Shown here: piece after piece, positions 47,890 to 58,680 of the stretch
Numbering within the stretch: the stretch's first letter is position 1
Layout of the letters: each line of letters opens with the position of its first letter
Assembly (NCBI RefSeq): GCF_000247695.1
Contig: NW_004624854.1
Location: 1,993,157-2,057,156 of the forward strand
DNA length: 64,000 bases
Source: Heterocephalus glaber
Taxonomy: Eukaryota > Chordata > Mammalia > Rodentia > Bathyergidae
Reading direction: 5' to 3'
Made by a program: the position numbers and the translations under genes
Notes under the pieces: model-generated
Told to the model about the DNA's origin: nothing
What the model saw: the letters and a program-made list of their open reading frames with translations, nothing else
Databases searched by the model: none

Positions 47890-49395
47890 CCACACTTAGT
47901 TTTAGGGTCTCATTTCTATCCATTTCTTTGCAAATGACATGATTTGCTTCTTTGCGGCTAATTCTTCTTTCTTTGTGGCTAATATTTTATGTAAGTTTAG
48001 TCACTTTTTCTTTATTCATCAGTTTACAGATATTTAAGTTGGTTTCAGAGCTTAGTTATTGTGAATTGCACTGTTGTAAATAAAGGTATGCATGCATTAG
48101 TATACTATGAGGTCTTTAATTCTTCTGGAAATATACCCAGGTTAAGTAGAGCCAGTCAAAAGGAATTTGTACTTTTAGTGTTTTGAGGCATCTCCATACT
48201 GATGTTTGTAGAGGTTGTACTAGTTGATGTTAAGAACAATGGTATAGAAGAGTTTCATTTTCCCCCATGTCCTTACCAGCATTCATTGTTTTTTGTGTTC
48301 TTGATGAAAGGCATTTTTACTGGGGAAAAAATAAGATCTCTGAGTTGTTTTGGTTTTCATTTCTTTAATGACTAAAAATGATGGACATTTTTTCATGTAC
48401 TTCTTAGCCATTTGTATTTCTTATTTTGATTATTATTTATTAATTTCTTTTGTCCATTTTTTTAGCCTGGTTATTTGCTCCTTGGAGTTAGTTTTCTTGG
48501 GTTCCTTATGTATTCTAGATATTAATCCTCTATCAGAGGAGTAGAAGGAAAATTTTTTACAACTCTGTACCTTGTCATTTTACTTTGTTGATTGTTTATT
48601 TGCTGTGCAGAAGGTTTTTAATTTGATATAGTCCATTTATTGACTCACAATATTATTTCCTATGCAATTAGACTTGTGTTCAGGAAGTCTTTGCCTGCAC
48701 CTATAGCTCCAAGTGTTTTCCCTATGTTATCTTCCAGCAGTTTCAAAGGTTTTTTTTATATTCATGCCTTTGTTCCCTTTGGATTTTATTTTCTGGGTGA
48801 CAGAAATGCAGTTTCAATTTTCTGCACTAGATACCCAGTTTTCCCAGCACAGTTTGTTGAGGAGACTGACTTTCCCTCAATGTCCTTTTCTTGTTCTTTT
48901 GTTAAAACCCAGAACATTGTAGCTGTGTACTCTTCTCTCTGTGTCTTCTGTGCTTGACACTGCTCTACATGTCCTTATTGTTTTGTCACTACAGAGGGTC
49001 ATTATAACTTAAAGTATTGTGATGGCTTATGCTTTAGTTTTTTTGCTCAGGATTTCTTTGTTTATTCTGGGTCTCTTGATTTCCTATGAACTTTAGGATA
49101 TTTTTCCTACTTATGTGAAGAATGTTGTTAGTTTTTAAATAAAAATGTGTTAAATCTATAGATTGTGTTTGGTAATATGGCCATTTACCAACATTAATTC
49201 TTCCAATCCAAATGTCTTTCCTTTTCTAATGTCCTCTTCATTTTCTTTCTCAGAGTTGTGTAGTTTTTCTTGTACAGGTCTCTCACCTCCACTTAGGTTG
49301 ATTCCTGGGTATTTTTGTGAGCTGCTGTGAATGGAACTGTTTTCCTGATTTCTTTCTCAGTGGCTTCATTATTGGCATCTACAAAAGCAATGAGA
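47890..49395 (-). mobile_element. L1 LINE, ORF2 C-terminal part and 3' region (antisense)
   Basis: The plus strand is a long run of antisense L1 landmarks in proper order: 'ccatttctttgcaaatgaca', 'attgtgaattgcactgttgt', 'atattaatcctctatcagag', 'ttgctgtgcagaaggttttt', 'cagttttcccagcacagttt', and 'ttgattcctgggtatttttg'. On the minus strand these are the 3' UTR and the ORF2 C-terminal region back to about the end of the reverse transcriptase. Stops are common, so it is dead. The element's 5' side is replaced at 49396 by an L1 piece in the other orientation. Confidence 0.88.
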
Positions 49396-49657
49396 GTTTC
49401 TGTGTTGGTATTCTATCTTACCACACTGTTAAATTAGCTATCAGATCACAAGCCCCTCCAGGAGGCTTCCAGGTTTACATGGCACTGCTCCCAGTGTACA
49501 GAAGGAAGCTTCCAGGCCAAAGTGCTATTGTGCCCTGCACACAGGAGGTGAGCCATGTGGGTGCCAGCAGCATTCCCAGCCCATTGAAATAAGAAGACAC
49601 ATAAACAAGCCTCAGAAACAGACTTCCAGATCACCTACAGCAACCCCAAAGGGAAAC
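49396..49657 (+). mobile_element. L1 5' leader before ORF1
   Basis: This GC-richer segment precedes L1 ORF1 on the plus strand. Its last ~100 bp ('aacaagcctcagaaacagac', 'gatcacctacagcaacccc') is shared with the antisense L1 at the left edge of the window. Confidence 0.7.
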
Positions 49658-50621
49658 ATGATGGAACAATCTGATACTCAACTGAATTGGCAATCTGATA
49701 CTCATTGAATTGGCAGCAAAAGAGGATCTGGAAAAAATGAAATCAGAAATAATTTCTCAGATAACAGCAGAGATTGTGCCCATAGTGAAAGACATGATTA
49801 ATAAATCTGGAGAGGAGCTAAGGAACATGATGCAATCCCAACATAGGAAACAAATGGAATTCACAAAACAGATGCAGATTTCCAGGAGATTAAAAACTCC
49901 ACTGAAAGTCTACACAGCAGAATGAGCCAATGTGAGAGCAGAATGAGCCAATGTAAGGACAGAATTTCAGATATAAAAGATAAGATTGCAATTAGTGACC
50001 AGGAAAAGAAAAATTGCTTTAAAATTGTAAGGTGCTATGAGAAATCAGTACCACAGCTGCTAGACAATACAAAGAAGAATAACATAAGACTGATCAAAGT
50101 CAATGAAGAAACAGGAGAGAGTGCAGATGACATAAAAAAACTGTTTACAGAAGTAATGGCAGAAAACTTCTCAAGCAGGGGAAAAGAAATTGACATACAG
50201 ATAAGTAAGGCATGTAGGACTCCAACTAGCCTCGATCAAAAAAAATCTACACATAGGCATATAATTGATAAGATTCCAGAAACTCAACAGAAGAATAAAA
50301 TTCTACAAGCAGTGAGAGAAAAGAAACAAATCACATACAAAGGAAAACCCATCAGAATTACAGAAGACTTCTCAATGCAAACTTTCAAGGCAAGAAGAGC
50401 TTGGAGTGACATATTCCAAGCCCTAAAGGAAAACAGTCTCCAACCCAGACTGATGTACCCTGCAAAACTATCTTTCCAAAATTGATGGAGAAATAAGATA
50501 CTTTCCTGACAAAGAGCACCTTAGAAACTTCATGAATACCAAACCAGTACTCCAAAATTTTTTTAGACAATATCCTAGGAAAAGACACATGGTTCCTTTT
50601 AGGCAAAATCTAAGTTTTTAA
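49658..50621 (+). pseudogene. L1 ORF1 (nucleic-acid-binding protein), frameshifted
   Basis: L1 ORF1p is the RNA-binding chaperone that coats L1 RNA as trimers. Its parts are all here but in two frames. The N terminus (49710-49925, 'AAKEDLEKMKSEIISQITAE') leads into the coiled coil. A 187-residue frame (49922-50485) covers the rest of the coiled coil, the RRM and most of the C-terminal domain ('TYKGKPIRITEDFSMQTFKA'). From 50484 the original frame resumes ('DGEIRYFPDKEHLRNFM') to a TAA at 50619-50621. A short repeat with a stop near the start ('gaattggcaatctgatactc' duplicated in part) further breaks the N terminus. Nothing like ORF2 follows. Few inactivating changes suggest a fairly young copy. 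Confidence 0.9.
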
Positions 50622-51040
50622 TTTTTGTCCCTGATTTTTACTATACATATTGCTAGAGTCACAGCCTGAGTGTTGGGCTCCATTGAAACTTTCTCTGGTA
50701 GGCCATTTAGCCTACCACCTTTAATCTCAGGTTAAGGCAAAGTTCCAGGAGATGGGCAAAATACAGAGGGGTTTTTTTTTGCAGAGTGTAATGTGATTGG
50801 CCTATACTCATTTTCTCAATTCAATCCTCATTCCAAACTGAAGAATCATGAACTTGGCCTTTACCATCTACCTTCCATTCAACAGTCTGGTCATTTGAGC
50901 TATGAACAGAATTGCCCACCAATCTGTGCTTATAACATTCTAGGCTTTTCTTAGCCTGCTTCTCAAGGCCTTTCCAACTTCTCTCTCTAGCAAAGCAGTT
51001 CCAAAGGGTGCCAAGTCTCATGGTCAGGTATCATCATGAC
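50622..51040 (-). mobile_element. Possible MaLR internal sequence
   Basis: The right part ('ccattcaacagtctggtcat', 'cttctctctctagcaaagca') resembles internal sequence that accompanies rodent MaLR LTRs and abuts the LTR that follows in the same orientation. The left 150 bp is unassigned. Confidence 0.4.
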
Positions 51041-51370
51041 AATGACCTTACTCTCAGTACCAAGTTTCTGTATCAGCTCTCCTGTCACTGGGACACAATA
51101 TCCAACACTCACAACATGAAGGAGGTAAGGTTTAATTTGCCTCAGTTTCAGGGCATTCAGTCCACAGGCAGGCAGCGACAAGGAAGAAACAACATCATGA
51201 AAGGCTGGGTTTGAGCAGGACACAAGAAGGGGGCCAGAGAGGAAGGGGGTGTGGCCACATAAAGTACTCAAGGTCATGCTTCTATGACCCTCCCAGACAC
51301 ACCCAGAAATGTACATTACTAATCTTGCTTCCAGGCCAAGCAAGTTAACACCATTAAGCTAAAGCACTAC
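51041..51370 (-). mobile_element. MaLR-type LTR, minus strand
   Basis: The complement of the family's LTR: 'tatcagctctcctgtcactg' at one end and 'cagacacacccagaaatgta' followed by 'ttaacaccattaagcta' at the other. It lies directly beside the possible internal sequence, so a partial MaLR element is likely. Confidence 0.65.
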
Positions 51371-52135
51371 ATGCGGTATGTTATTGCAAAGCTGGCTGAG
51401 TATATATAATAATAATGAACTTTACACTGGGGCTCAGAAAATGATGTGTTGAGCCAGCACCAAGGAGTTTGACCTCGTCCCTATCCCCAAATTTCCTTTG
51501 TCCTATTTCTCTCCCAAAGACCAAGAAGGTACTTTCTTGAGGTTCCTTTATCTACCTAAACATGGATTTACCAAAGAAGAACACTATTATCTTCAGTCTT
51601 CTTGAAATTTCATTATCCAAGAAAAGTTAAACTTGGGAAGAGACTGAAATCACACATCACACCAGAGACTAGAAGAACTTTGTCCCAAGGTCTTGTTTGT
51701 TCTCTAGACTCATTCATTTTGTTTAACACTGTGTACACCCCTCTGAAATTGTCTATTGCCCTCTACGTCCCAAACTTCCATGAAGAAGATATTTGAGCTT
51801 GGAACATCTGGTGCTTCTTTGAGTTTTAGATGTTATGTGGCTTTAACACACATTGCGCATTAGTACATTTTTATGGCTTTTTTCTTGTTAATCTGTCCAC
51901 TGCTAGCTTGTTTCAGGATAGTCAAATATTAAAATGTCAGAGGTAAAAATTGAATTTTCCTACAATATGCAATAAAATTGCCCACAAAGAAATAGTCTCT
52001 TTAATTTTTTTTCTTTTATGAAAAAATGAAACAAAATTTAATAACAAAATAATAAGAAAACGATAGTTAATGCACTGTGTATCATTATCTTCAAAGTAGT
52101 TTCTCAGAGTACAAGGTGTAGACAAAAATGTTCTC
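51371..52135. other. Unassigned DNA
   Basis: Nothing is recognised in this stretch. Confidence 0.45.
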
Positions 52136-52138
52136 TCT

Positions 52139-52410
52139 TTACAAAGAAGAAACAGACAGATAATAGTACAAAACTTCCTTCTCAATGAACCAAGAGAAGC
52201 TAGTGGTATAAAGGAAACTGCTGAGGAAGACATTCCACTGGAAGTGTGCGGACAGCGTGAAAATCACGCCGATCTCGAAGGTCTCCATGAGAAGGAAGGT
52301 GTGAAGGCAGAAGGCCCGCTGCGGCGATGTTCCCACTGCAGACGGCACGGAGACCTGCTTCCTTCTCTTCCTCTTGAGCACCTCTGTCTCCCCTCCTGGC
52401 TCCCACTGGC
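52139..52410 (-). pseudogene. Unrecognised membrane-protein-like frame
   Basis: A minus-strand frame of 80 codons (52139-52381) begins with a basic stretch ('LKRKRRKQ') and continues into an aromatic, hydrophobic segment ('FEIGVIFTLSAHFQWNVFL', residues ~35-53) that could span a membrane. CpG dinucleotides are frequent in this part, unlike the AT-rich flanks. The family is not recognised. A splice-acceptor-like 'ccgtctgcag' lies just upstream of 'GTSPQRAFC' on this strand. It could be an exon, a retrocopy piece or chance. Confidence 0.3.
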
Positions 52411-53167
52411 TGCCCTTCTCTCAGTCTACCCCCAGCTTGCTCTTTTTCATCATTTGTGTATTTCTCTCCTCGTTTTTTTCCTGTGGCTTATTCCACTACG
52501 ATTTTGTCCTCAGTTTCTTTCCTCCCTCCTCTTTTCTTCCTCCTTGTTGCCTTTCCTTGATCAATGCTGAGCCCGGAGTTACTCGCTGTTTTCTTTGCAG
52601 TTGTGATTTTTTTTCTATTGGAACCACTCACACGGTACTACGTGCTCAGAGCCAGGATGCCTGGCCGAGTGGCTGCTCCCGTGACTGGGGAGAGCCCAGC
52701 CGGCCCAGCCTTGCCTGACCACAGTTCTCCACTCTCTTGTCAGCAGCGCTGCTCCTCAGGGATGCCCTGCGCCTCACGCTTCTACGCACGCGCTGAGACA
52801 CTTCCTCCTGCCTTCTGACGTGCTTTGCGCTCAGTGTGCAGGAATAGGGAGAACTGAGACTCCTGACTGAGGAATGCTGCCTCGGGATGAAGGAATCCAC
52901 AAGTTATCGGAGCTCACTGCAGCCCCAGTGCTAGCCTCAGCCGCTACATTCTGCACCTGTCCGGCCTTCACACTGTGCCCCAGAGGCCAATGATGGGGCC
53001 CTCGGCCATCTGGACTTCTGGGGAAGAGAAAAGGCTGTGAAGCTCTGCCAGCCTGACCCAGGGACCGGGCGGCCCTCATCCCCAGGCCACACTGCTGACT
53101 CCTCCCCTTCCGTGATCGTCAAGGAGGGCCCCTCACATATCTCTTCATACAAGACACGGTACAGAAT
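52411..53167. other. GC- and CpG-rich patch, function unknown
   Basis: From ~52.55 kb composition rises well above the window average and CpG is not depleted as it is elsewhere. Both strands have overlapping frames of 70-114 codons, none familiar. On the plus strand a good splice-acceptor-like pyrimidine run ends in 'tgttttctttgcag' at ~52600. It could be a small CpG island, an LTR or a GC-rich retrocopy. Confidence 0.4.
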
Positions 53168-53175
53168 GAGCGACT

Positions 53176-53272
53176 TTCCGGGGATTTAGCTCAGCTGTTT
53201 CGCCGCCTGCTGCGCAAGCGCAAGGACCCGAGTTTGATCCCCGGTACAAAACAAACAAACAAACAAAAAAAC
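53176..53272 (+). mobile_element. ID-like SINE, apparently youngest copy
   Basis: A full unit with an intact A-box ('tttagctcagc'), B-box ('gagtttgatcc') and many undecayed CpGs ('cgccgcctgctgcgcaagcg'). The tail is (CAAA)n. The target duplication 'gagcgact' lies at 53168-53175 and 53273-53280. Retained CpGs imply recent insertion or protection from methylation. Confidence 0.95.
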
Positions 53273-53280
53273 GAGCGACT

Positions 53281-54639
53281 GATTTTCCATACAAGCATTT
53301 CCAATATAGAAAATGTAATCTCGAATTAAGTGTGGAAAATCAGAAAGGAGCGAAATTAGCAATTATCTCAGAAAGATTTCATTCATCTACAGTGTTCTAA
53401 AATTCCCTTTATCGAAATAGCAAACATGTATAGAATTATTAAAAGGAGAGCAGATGAATGATAATGTATTTTAATGTACTTTACCATAAATGTTCAAATT
53501 TCAACAGTTAAATTACTGTGTTTATGTATTATTAAATCACTCTGTATAATGACACAAGAAAACATATGTATTTGCAAGTGTATATTGACAGAAAAATAAA
53601 AGAAACTTTCCTGAGCTCATTTCAACAACAGTTTTGTGGATATTGCTTTGAAACTTGAATGACACTAAATACTGTCACAATATGCAAGCATCATTCATCT
53701 GGGTCATAAAAATTGAATTGCTTTTTTATCCCTCCTTTTGCATTATTCTTAATGACAGCAATAGCCTTTTCTTAAGTACATGCACTATAAATTTAACTCC
53801 TTATTTTAGAGCAATAATGCACAAGTCCAGATTTTACGCAAAGCTGTGGGCTGGCTCCTGAACTTTAAGCCTTTATGCAGAGTTTAACATTTTACAAGCA
53901 GCTTTTTTATTTTTTTGAAACAAAGAATAAATATCAGTGATTATTCCCAGAGAGTGGACTTTAACCAATAAATGCTACATTTAAAAGATTAAAATATGGG
54001 GCTGATGATGTAGTTCAGTGGTGGAACAACTGCCTATACTGAAAAATTAAAATACAGGCAGAGCATCAACAAAAACTTAGAATGTGAGTCTTGGCCCTGC
54101 TGGTCTAACTGTTCTTAGAGTTTGTTGCTTTGTCAGATGGTTCATTTTAAACTAATAACAAATTTCTCACTGAATATTTTATCCTTTTTAGAAACATAGC
54201 AACATTGGTAAAATGCAATGTTTTGTGATAAATACTAAGTGATGATTAGAACCAAATATTGAGAAAGCTATTTTTGTAATCATTGCTTGCAGTATTCCAC
54301 ACTGTGTATCCTTCACCAGTCAGGTATTTTTCTTTTATTATCCTAGTTGATTCTCTTGGTAACAATATCTACTTCAAAAGTCATCCACGTTGAAAGCAAC
54401 AATAGCAAAGTCTGTGCCTGCCATGTATATTTTCTACAGGTTTAGTGCTTAGCTACTCTGTGGTTGCAATCACAGGTGAATGAAATAGAAGGTGTAGTAC
54501 TTAAACTAAATTAAAAGTAGAGTTTATGATTCAGATGGTAAAAGTATCAAAAAGGGAGAGTAAAACTTGTGGAATATGAGAACACATTTTTAATAGAACA
54601 TATTTGCTGTTGTATAAGACTTCACTTAAGCAAACGTAT
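53281..54639. other. Unassigned AT-rich DNA
   Basis: No gene is recognised, apart from the SINE fragment at 53998. Confidence 0.45.
53998..54040 (+). mobile_element. ID-like SINE fragment (5' half only)
   Basis: Only the A-box half remains ('ggggctgatgatgtagttca' to 'aactgcct'). Flanking 'gattaaaatatgg' and 'aattaaaatacagg' may be a decayed target duplication. Confidence 0.6.
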
Positions 54640-54985
54640 GTTATGGTCTCCATGCTTGTGTTCCCCCAGATTCATTTGTTGAAATCCTATTCCCAAGGTG
54701 ATGGTAATAAGTGTGTCTTTTGGGGAGGTGACTTGGTCCCAAGGGATCTGTCTTTAACAATCGAATCTGTGTCCTTATTAGAGGCAATGGGGAGGCGCCT
54801 CGTCCCCCTCAGCATGTGAGGATTAACCCTAAAGTGTCCTCCAGGAACCAGAAAAGGGTCCTCACCAGGACAAAATCTGCCTTGAGTCTGAACTTCTCAG
54901 CTCGGGAAGAGTGAGAAATAAATTTCTTTTTTTTTTTTTATAAGCTACCTGGCTTATGGTATTTGATTATAGTGTCTCCAGTGAA
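54640..54985 (+). mobile_element. MLT1-type MaLR LTR, plus strand
   Basis: It follows the MLT1 order: 'cagattcatttgttgaaatc', 'cttttggggaggtgacttgg', 'gtgtccttattagagg', 'ccatgtgaggat'-like sequence, 'aagagtgagaaataaatttc' (polyadenylation signal), and 'ctggcttatggtatttgatt'. A T11 run interrupts it near 54928. Confidence 0.8.
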
Positions 54986-55589
54986 CTTTACAGATGTTAT
55001 AAATGACTTGATAAATAAATAGTATGTTGCAAAGCTTAGCTTGACCCAAGGCAAATCATACCTCTACTAAAGATGCTAGCATTTGTTTTGAAAAATAAAC
55101 AAGAACCTACACAAGGAGTAAATTTTTCCAGGTTTACAATTCTATAATTTTTACAAGTAATTAGAAGTGTTTTTCTTTTTGTTCTTCAAATCATATTTTT
55201 CTCACTGAAACACTAATCTTTTAAAATAAGATCATATCTTATTTTTATTTTAATTAATTTTTCTATGGGTCAGAAATAAATTAATGTACTCTGCTGTGTA
55301 GTGATTTTAGATTTAGTTTCATGTATTGTTCTCTTTTTTCTTAGTCTCATGTAAATCAGTGTATCTATTTGAGTTTTAAAAACATAAAAATCTTAAAATG
55401 GCTAGCCCTATATTATGTCTTTTTTATCATTCGTGTTATTAGTGAAGCTTTAAGTTATTCTGTGTCGGAAACTGTCCCAATTAATTAATGCTCGTTTAGA
55501 CTTAGTAGCTCATTTGTGAGTTTCCTTCTTACTGTAAGGAACAACGCCAATGTGCTCCCTATGACTACTGCCTCCTCAGGTCCAAGCCT
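54986..55589. other. Unassigned AT-rich DNA
   Basis: Nothing is recognised in this stretch. Confidence 0.5.
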
Positions 55590-56065
55590 TTGCACGCTCC
55601 TCCTTCTGAAGTGTAGGTACCCCTCATGACCTGGTTCCAAGCAACAGAACCCGTGGAAGGTATAAGGATGTGCACAACTACTTTACATGTGATTAGACTT
55701 TAGGACAGCAATGCCCATCTGGGTTTTCAGAAGCAGGTAACCGTTCTATAAAGACTCAGTGGCAGGACTTAGAGGGTGTCATCAGGACAATAGCCAGCAA
55801 GAGTGTCAGGGCCTCAGTCTAACCTTCTTCAAGGACTGGAGCGCAGGCAGAAGCCAAAGGAGAGTGAAAGAGGACCCTTGACAGCTGAGCTTCAGGTACA
55901 AAGCCGGCCTGCCTGAGCCCTTGTGTGGCCTTGTGGAACTTGAGAGCAGAACACCCAGCTAATCTGCACCCAGAAGCTTTGCCTGCAGAAACTGTGATGG
56001 AAACATGCTGCTTGACACTTCTAAATTTGTGCTAATGTTTTATGCAGTAATAGCTAGTACAAGCT
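55590..56065 (+). mobile_element. Probable MLT1-related LTR, plus strand
   Basis: A GC-richer segment with 'tggttccaagcaacagaacc', 'aggacccttgacagctgagc' and a 3' end like 'tttatgcagtaatagctagt' and 'aca', which fits the terminal region of an old MaLR LTR. The subfamily is uncertain. Confidence 0.5.
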
Positions 56066-56169
56066 CATTTGCCATTTCATGTTTCAGTAGGTGCAGATTT
56101 TAGATTGAAGTTTCTGACACGAAATATGTCACTTAGCAATTTATTTCTCTTTACATTAAGCTTTATTTA

Positions 56170-56226
56170 ATTAATTATTTATTTGGTGCCAGCGATTGAA
56201 CTTGGGACCTTAAGCTTGCAAGGCAG
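56170..56226 (-). mobile_element. ID-like SINE, 5'-truncated
   Basis: Only the 3' half is present on the minus strand ('ctgccttgcaagcttaaggt' to 'ggcacc'). It is flanked by copies of 'taagctttattt' at 56157 and 56227. Confidence 0.85.
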
Positions 56227-56240
56227 TAAGCTTTATTTTA

Positions 56241-56336
56241 CTTCTTCTTTTTTTTTTTTTTTGGTACCAGGGATCGAATTCGGGTCCTTGCACTTGAGAG
56301 GAAGGCTGTGGAACCACTGAACTAAATCCCCGACCC
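56241..56336 (-). mobile_element. ID-like SINE at the same target as its neighbour
   Basis: A full minus-strand unit with a long A tail (T-rich at 56241-56262). The 14-mer 'taagctttatttta' flanks it at 56227-56240 and 56339-56352, and a third copy of the target precedes the truncated SINE on its left. Confidence 0.92.
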
Positions 56337-56509
56337 AGTAAGCTTTATTTTAAAATGATGCTGTTTATGCTTTCTTTTATCAGGTTGACACATACCTACC
56401 CGTAGCATTTATTTTCTAATTCTTCTGGCCTATCTTCACTGACAGTAAGATTTTTATCAGTAGATGTTTTTGTATAGATAGTGGGCATTTTTTTATTCTT
56501 GCCTTTTTA

Positions 56510-58045
56510 ATGGTAGGTTTACTGAGGTGAATTTTACATGTAATAAAATTAATTATTTTGGAGTTGAGTTTGATAGTTTTGCAGAGCATCTTCAGTTATG
56601 TAAGCAACTGCCACGGTGAAAGCAGAAAACATGTCTATTTCTCCTCAAGCTTTTTCATGCCCATTGTAGTTAATCCTCTTCCTCTATACAAAATACTTAC
56701 TTGATTTCTTTTCCTACAGTTTGTGTTTGCGAGTGTATCATAGAAATAGGATCATCTACTATATAGCTGTGGCTTCTTTAAGGTAAGAGAAAGCTTTTGA
56801 AATTCATCATGAGGTTGCACACATCAATAGTTCTGCTTTTAAATTATTTATTTATTCATTTTAATTAATATTTAGTGTTCTATATAATAGATAAGCCACT
56901 ATATGTTTATGTATTCCCTGGTTAATGAAAATTTTGAATTTTTTTAGCTGATGGTAGATGAACTTGCTTGCAACAATTATTCATAGAAGGAATTTTGGGT
57001 CTTTTATATTCATATTTTATATTCTTTAGATACATACAAACAAGTAGGCTTCTGGTTATACAGAATGTACACCCAATTCGATATTTTCAGAATACTTTTC
57101 AGAGCATCTGTGCTGCATTGCATCCCAGCAGCAAAACGTGTGAGGGCTTTTTGCTACTCTGGTAGCTCCTGGTGTGTCTGGAGTGTAGCTGTGTGTGTAA
57201 TGTCATGGTAAATGTGGCCTGACAACTCACTGTGGCTTCCATTTGCCTGAAGACAATGGTTTGGAGCATCCTTTCATTGAATTATTTACCAGTGGTTAAG
57301 TTTTTCTGATAAAGTTCTTGGTATTTTGCTCATTAATTTCCTTGGATTGTTTGGCTTTTATTGTTGACTTTTAAGAGTTCTTTATATATTCTAAATGAAA
57401 GTTCTTTACTATACAGATTTTATGCTACTACTCATTTCAATTCTCTGACTTGCCTTTATTTTCTTGGCAGTGTCTTTTGAGGAGCAGATTTCAAGTTTTA
57501 ATTGTTTAATTTATCCATTTCTAAGGTTTGTAATTTCTTATCTTATCTAAGAAATCTTTGCTTAACTGTACATATCAAAGGTTTTCTTTTAAGCTTTCTT
57601 CTACTTGCTCTATAGTGGTGGTTTGTAAGTTTAGGTTTGTGTTCTATTTCATGTTAATTTCTGTCTATAATGTGAAGTAAAAGGTAAAATGTGTGTATGT
57701 GTGTTGTGTATATATGTGGCTGTGTTCCTATCTGCCTGCCCAATTGTTTTAGGACCATTTATACTAACTTCTTCATTGAGTTGCTTTTGTGATTATTTAT
57801 GAAATCAATAATTTACTGTATATGTGTCTGTGCTCCTATTTCTAAATTTTCCATTCTATCTCATTTACATTTACATTGATACTTTTTAAAACATCTGTTC
57901 CTATTACAATTAAGAACTATTTTGCTTACTATAACTACAGTAAGTTTTATAGTCAGGAAGCATAAATTCACTTACTGTGTTCTTTCTCTGAAGGAATATG
58001 CTTATTCTAGGTCATTCCTTTACTTTTCTATAGGAAATTTATTGT
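56510..58045 (-). mobile_element. Old L1 LINE, ORF2 to 3' region (antisense)
   Basis: The plus strand reads as a long antisense L1: 'aggtttactgaggtgaattt', 'ttaagagttctttatatatt', 'ttgcttttgtgattatttat', 'tattctaggtcattccttta'. It continues after the LTR at 58046-58520. Numerous stops show that it is ancient. Confidence 0.7.
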
Positions 58046-58522
58046 CTCAGTTACTTTTCTCATTGCCAAGACAAAATACTCAACACCCACCAGTTAAAGA
58101 AAAACAAAGGAGGAAAAATTTATTTCAGCTCACAGTTGTACAGGCACCAAACCATAGTTGGTTGACTCCAATGTAGGGCAGCAGGGCAGAGGGGAATAAC
58201 AGAGGAGAAACAGTCCAAGTCAGAGCAGGCTGGAGGCAGCAAAGAAGCAAGAAGCAGCAGTCAACTTCCATTTCCCTTGTATCCCATCCAGACTACAAGC
58301 CTTTTGGGTGGTGCCACCTACATTCAGGGGGGCTTTCCCATTACCCACACCCAAAACTATGCTAAACCAATCATTGAACTAATTCAGTACTATACTCTCT
58401 TAATCTCAGTACTACACACCCTTAATACCACTTTCAACACCCTAGATTCAGCAGCTCTGAAATGCTCCACCTATGAATGCATGAGGCTTTCTGGGACATC
58501 TAGATATAAACCATAGCACTTA
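58046..58522 (-). mobile_element. MaLR-type LTR inserted in an L1, minus strand
   Basis: It runs from 'ctcagttacttttctcattg' through 'ttggttgactccaatgtagg', 'gggtggtgccacctacattc' and 'gctccacctatgaatgcatg' to 'gatataaaccatagcac'. L1 sequence lies on both sides, so it is a later insertion. It shares its terminal parts with the LTR at 30975-31345. Confidence 0.75.
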
Positions 58523-58680
58523 TAATTAATATCCCAATTTCTACATAGAAGTTTCTCAGATTTTTGTTGGGAAATGTGTGGAATCTGTATATTTCTTTGG
58601 GAATAATTAGGAATAACAATTTATTTTCTAATCAATGAACATTGTATATATTTTTCTTTATTTTGTTTTCTGTTACTTTT
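58523..58680 (-). mobile_element. Continuation of the split L1
   Basis: 'gtgtggaatctgtatatttc' and 'aatcaatgaacattgtatat' are the next antisense L1 ORF2 landmarks expected after 58045. Confidence 0.6.

Noticed and set aside
47636..47899. Overlapping Tyr/Cys/Val/Met and His/Thr frames on both strands
   Set aside because: They are products of the degenerate (ATGT)n tract.
49922..50485. 187-codon frame as a host gene
   Set aside because: It is the RRM and C-terminal part of L1 ORF1, with frameshifts on both sides.
52244..52718. Plus-strand frames of 108 and 114 codons rich in Leu, Ser and Phe
   Set aside because: They mirror a pyrimidine-rich segment and the minus-strand frame; composition explains their length.
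53176..53272. tRNA gene (tRNA-like A and B boxes)
   Set aside because: The unit lacks a foldable anticodon arm and acceptor stem, carries a (CAAA)n tail and a target duplication, and matches other SINE copies in the window.
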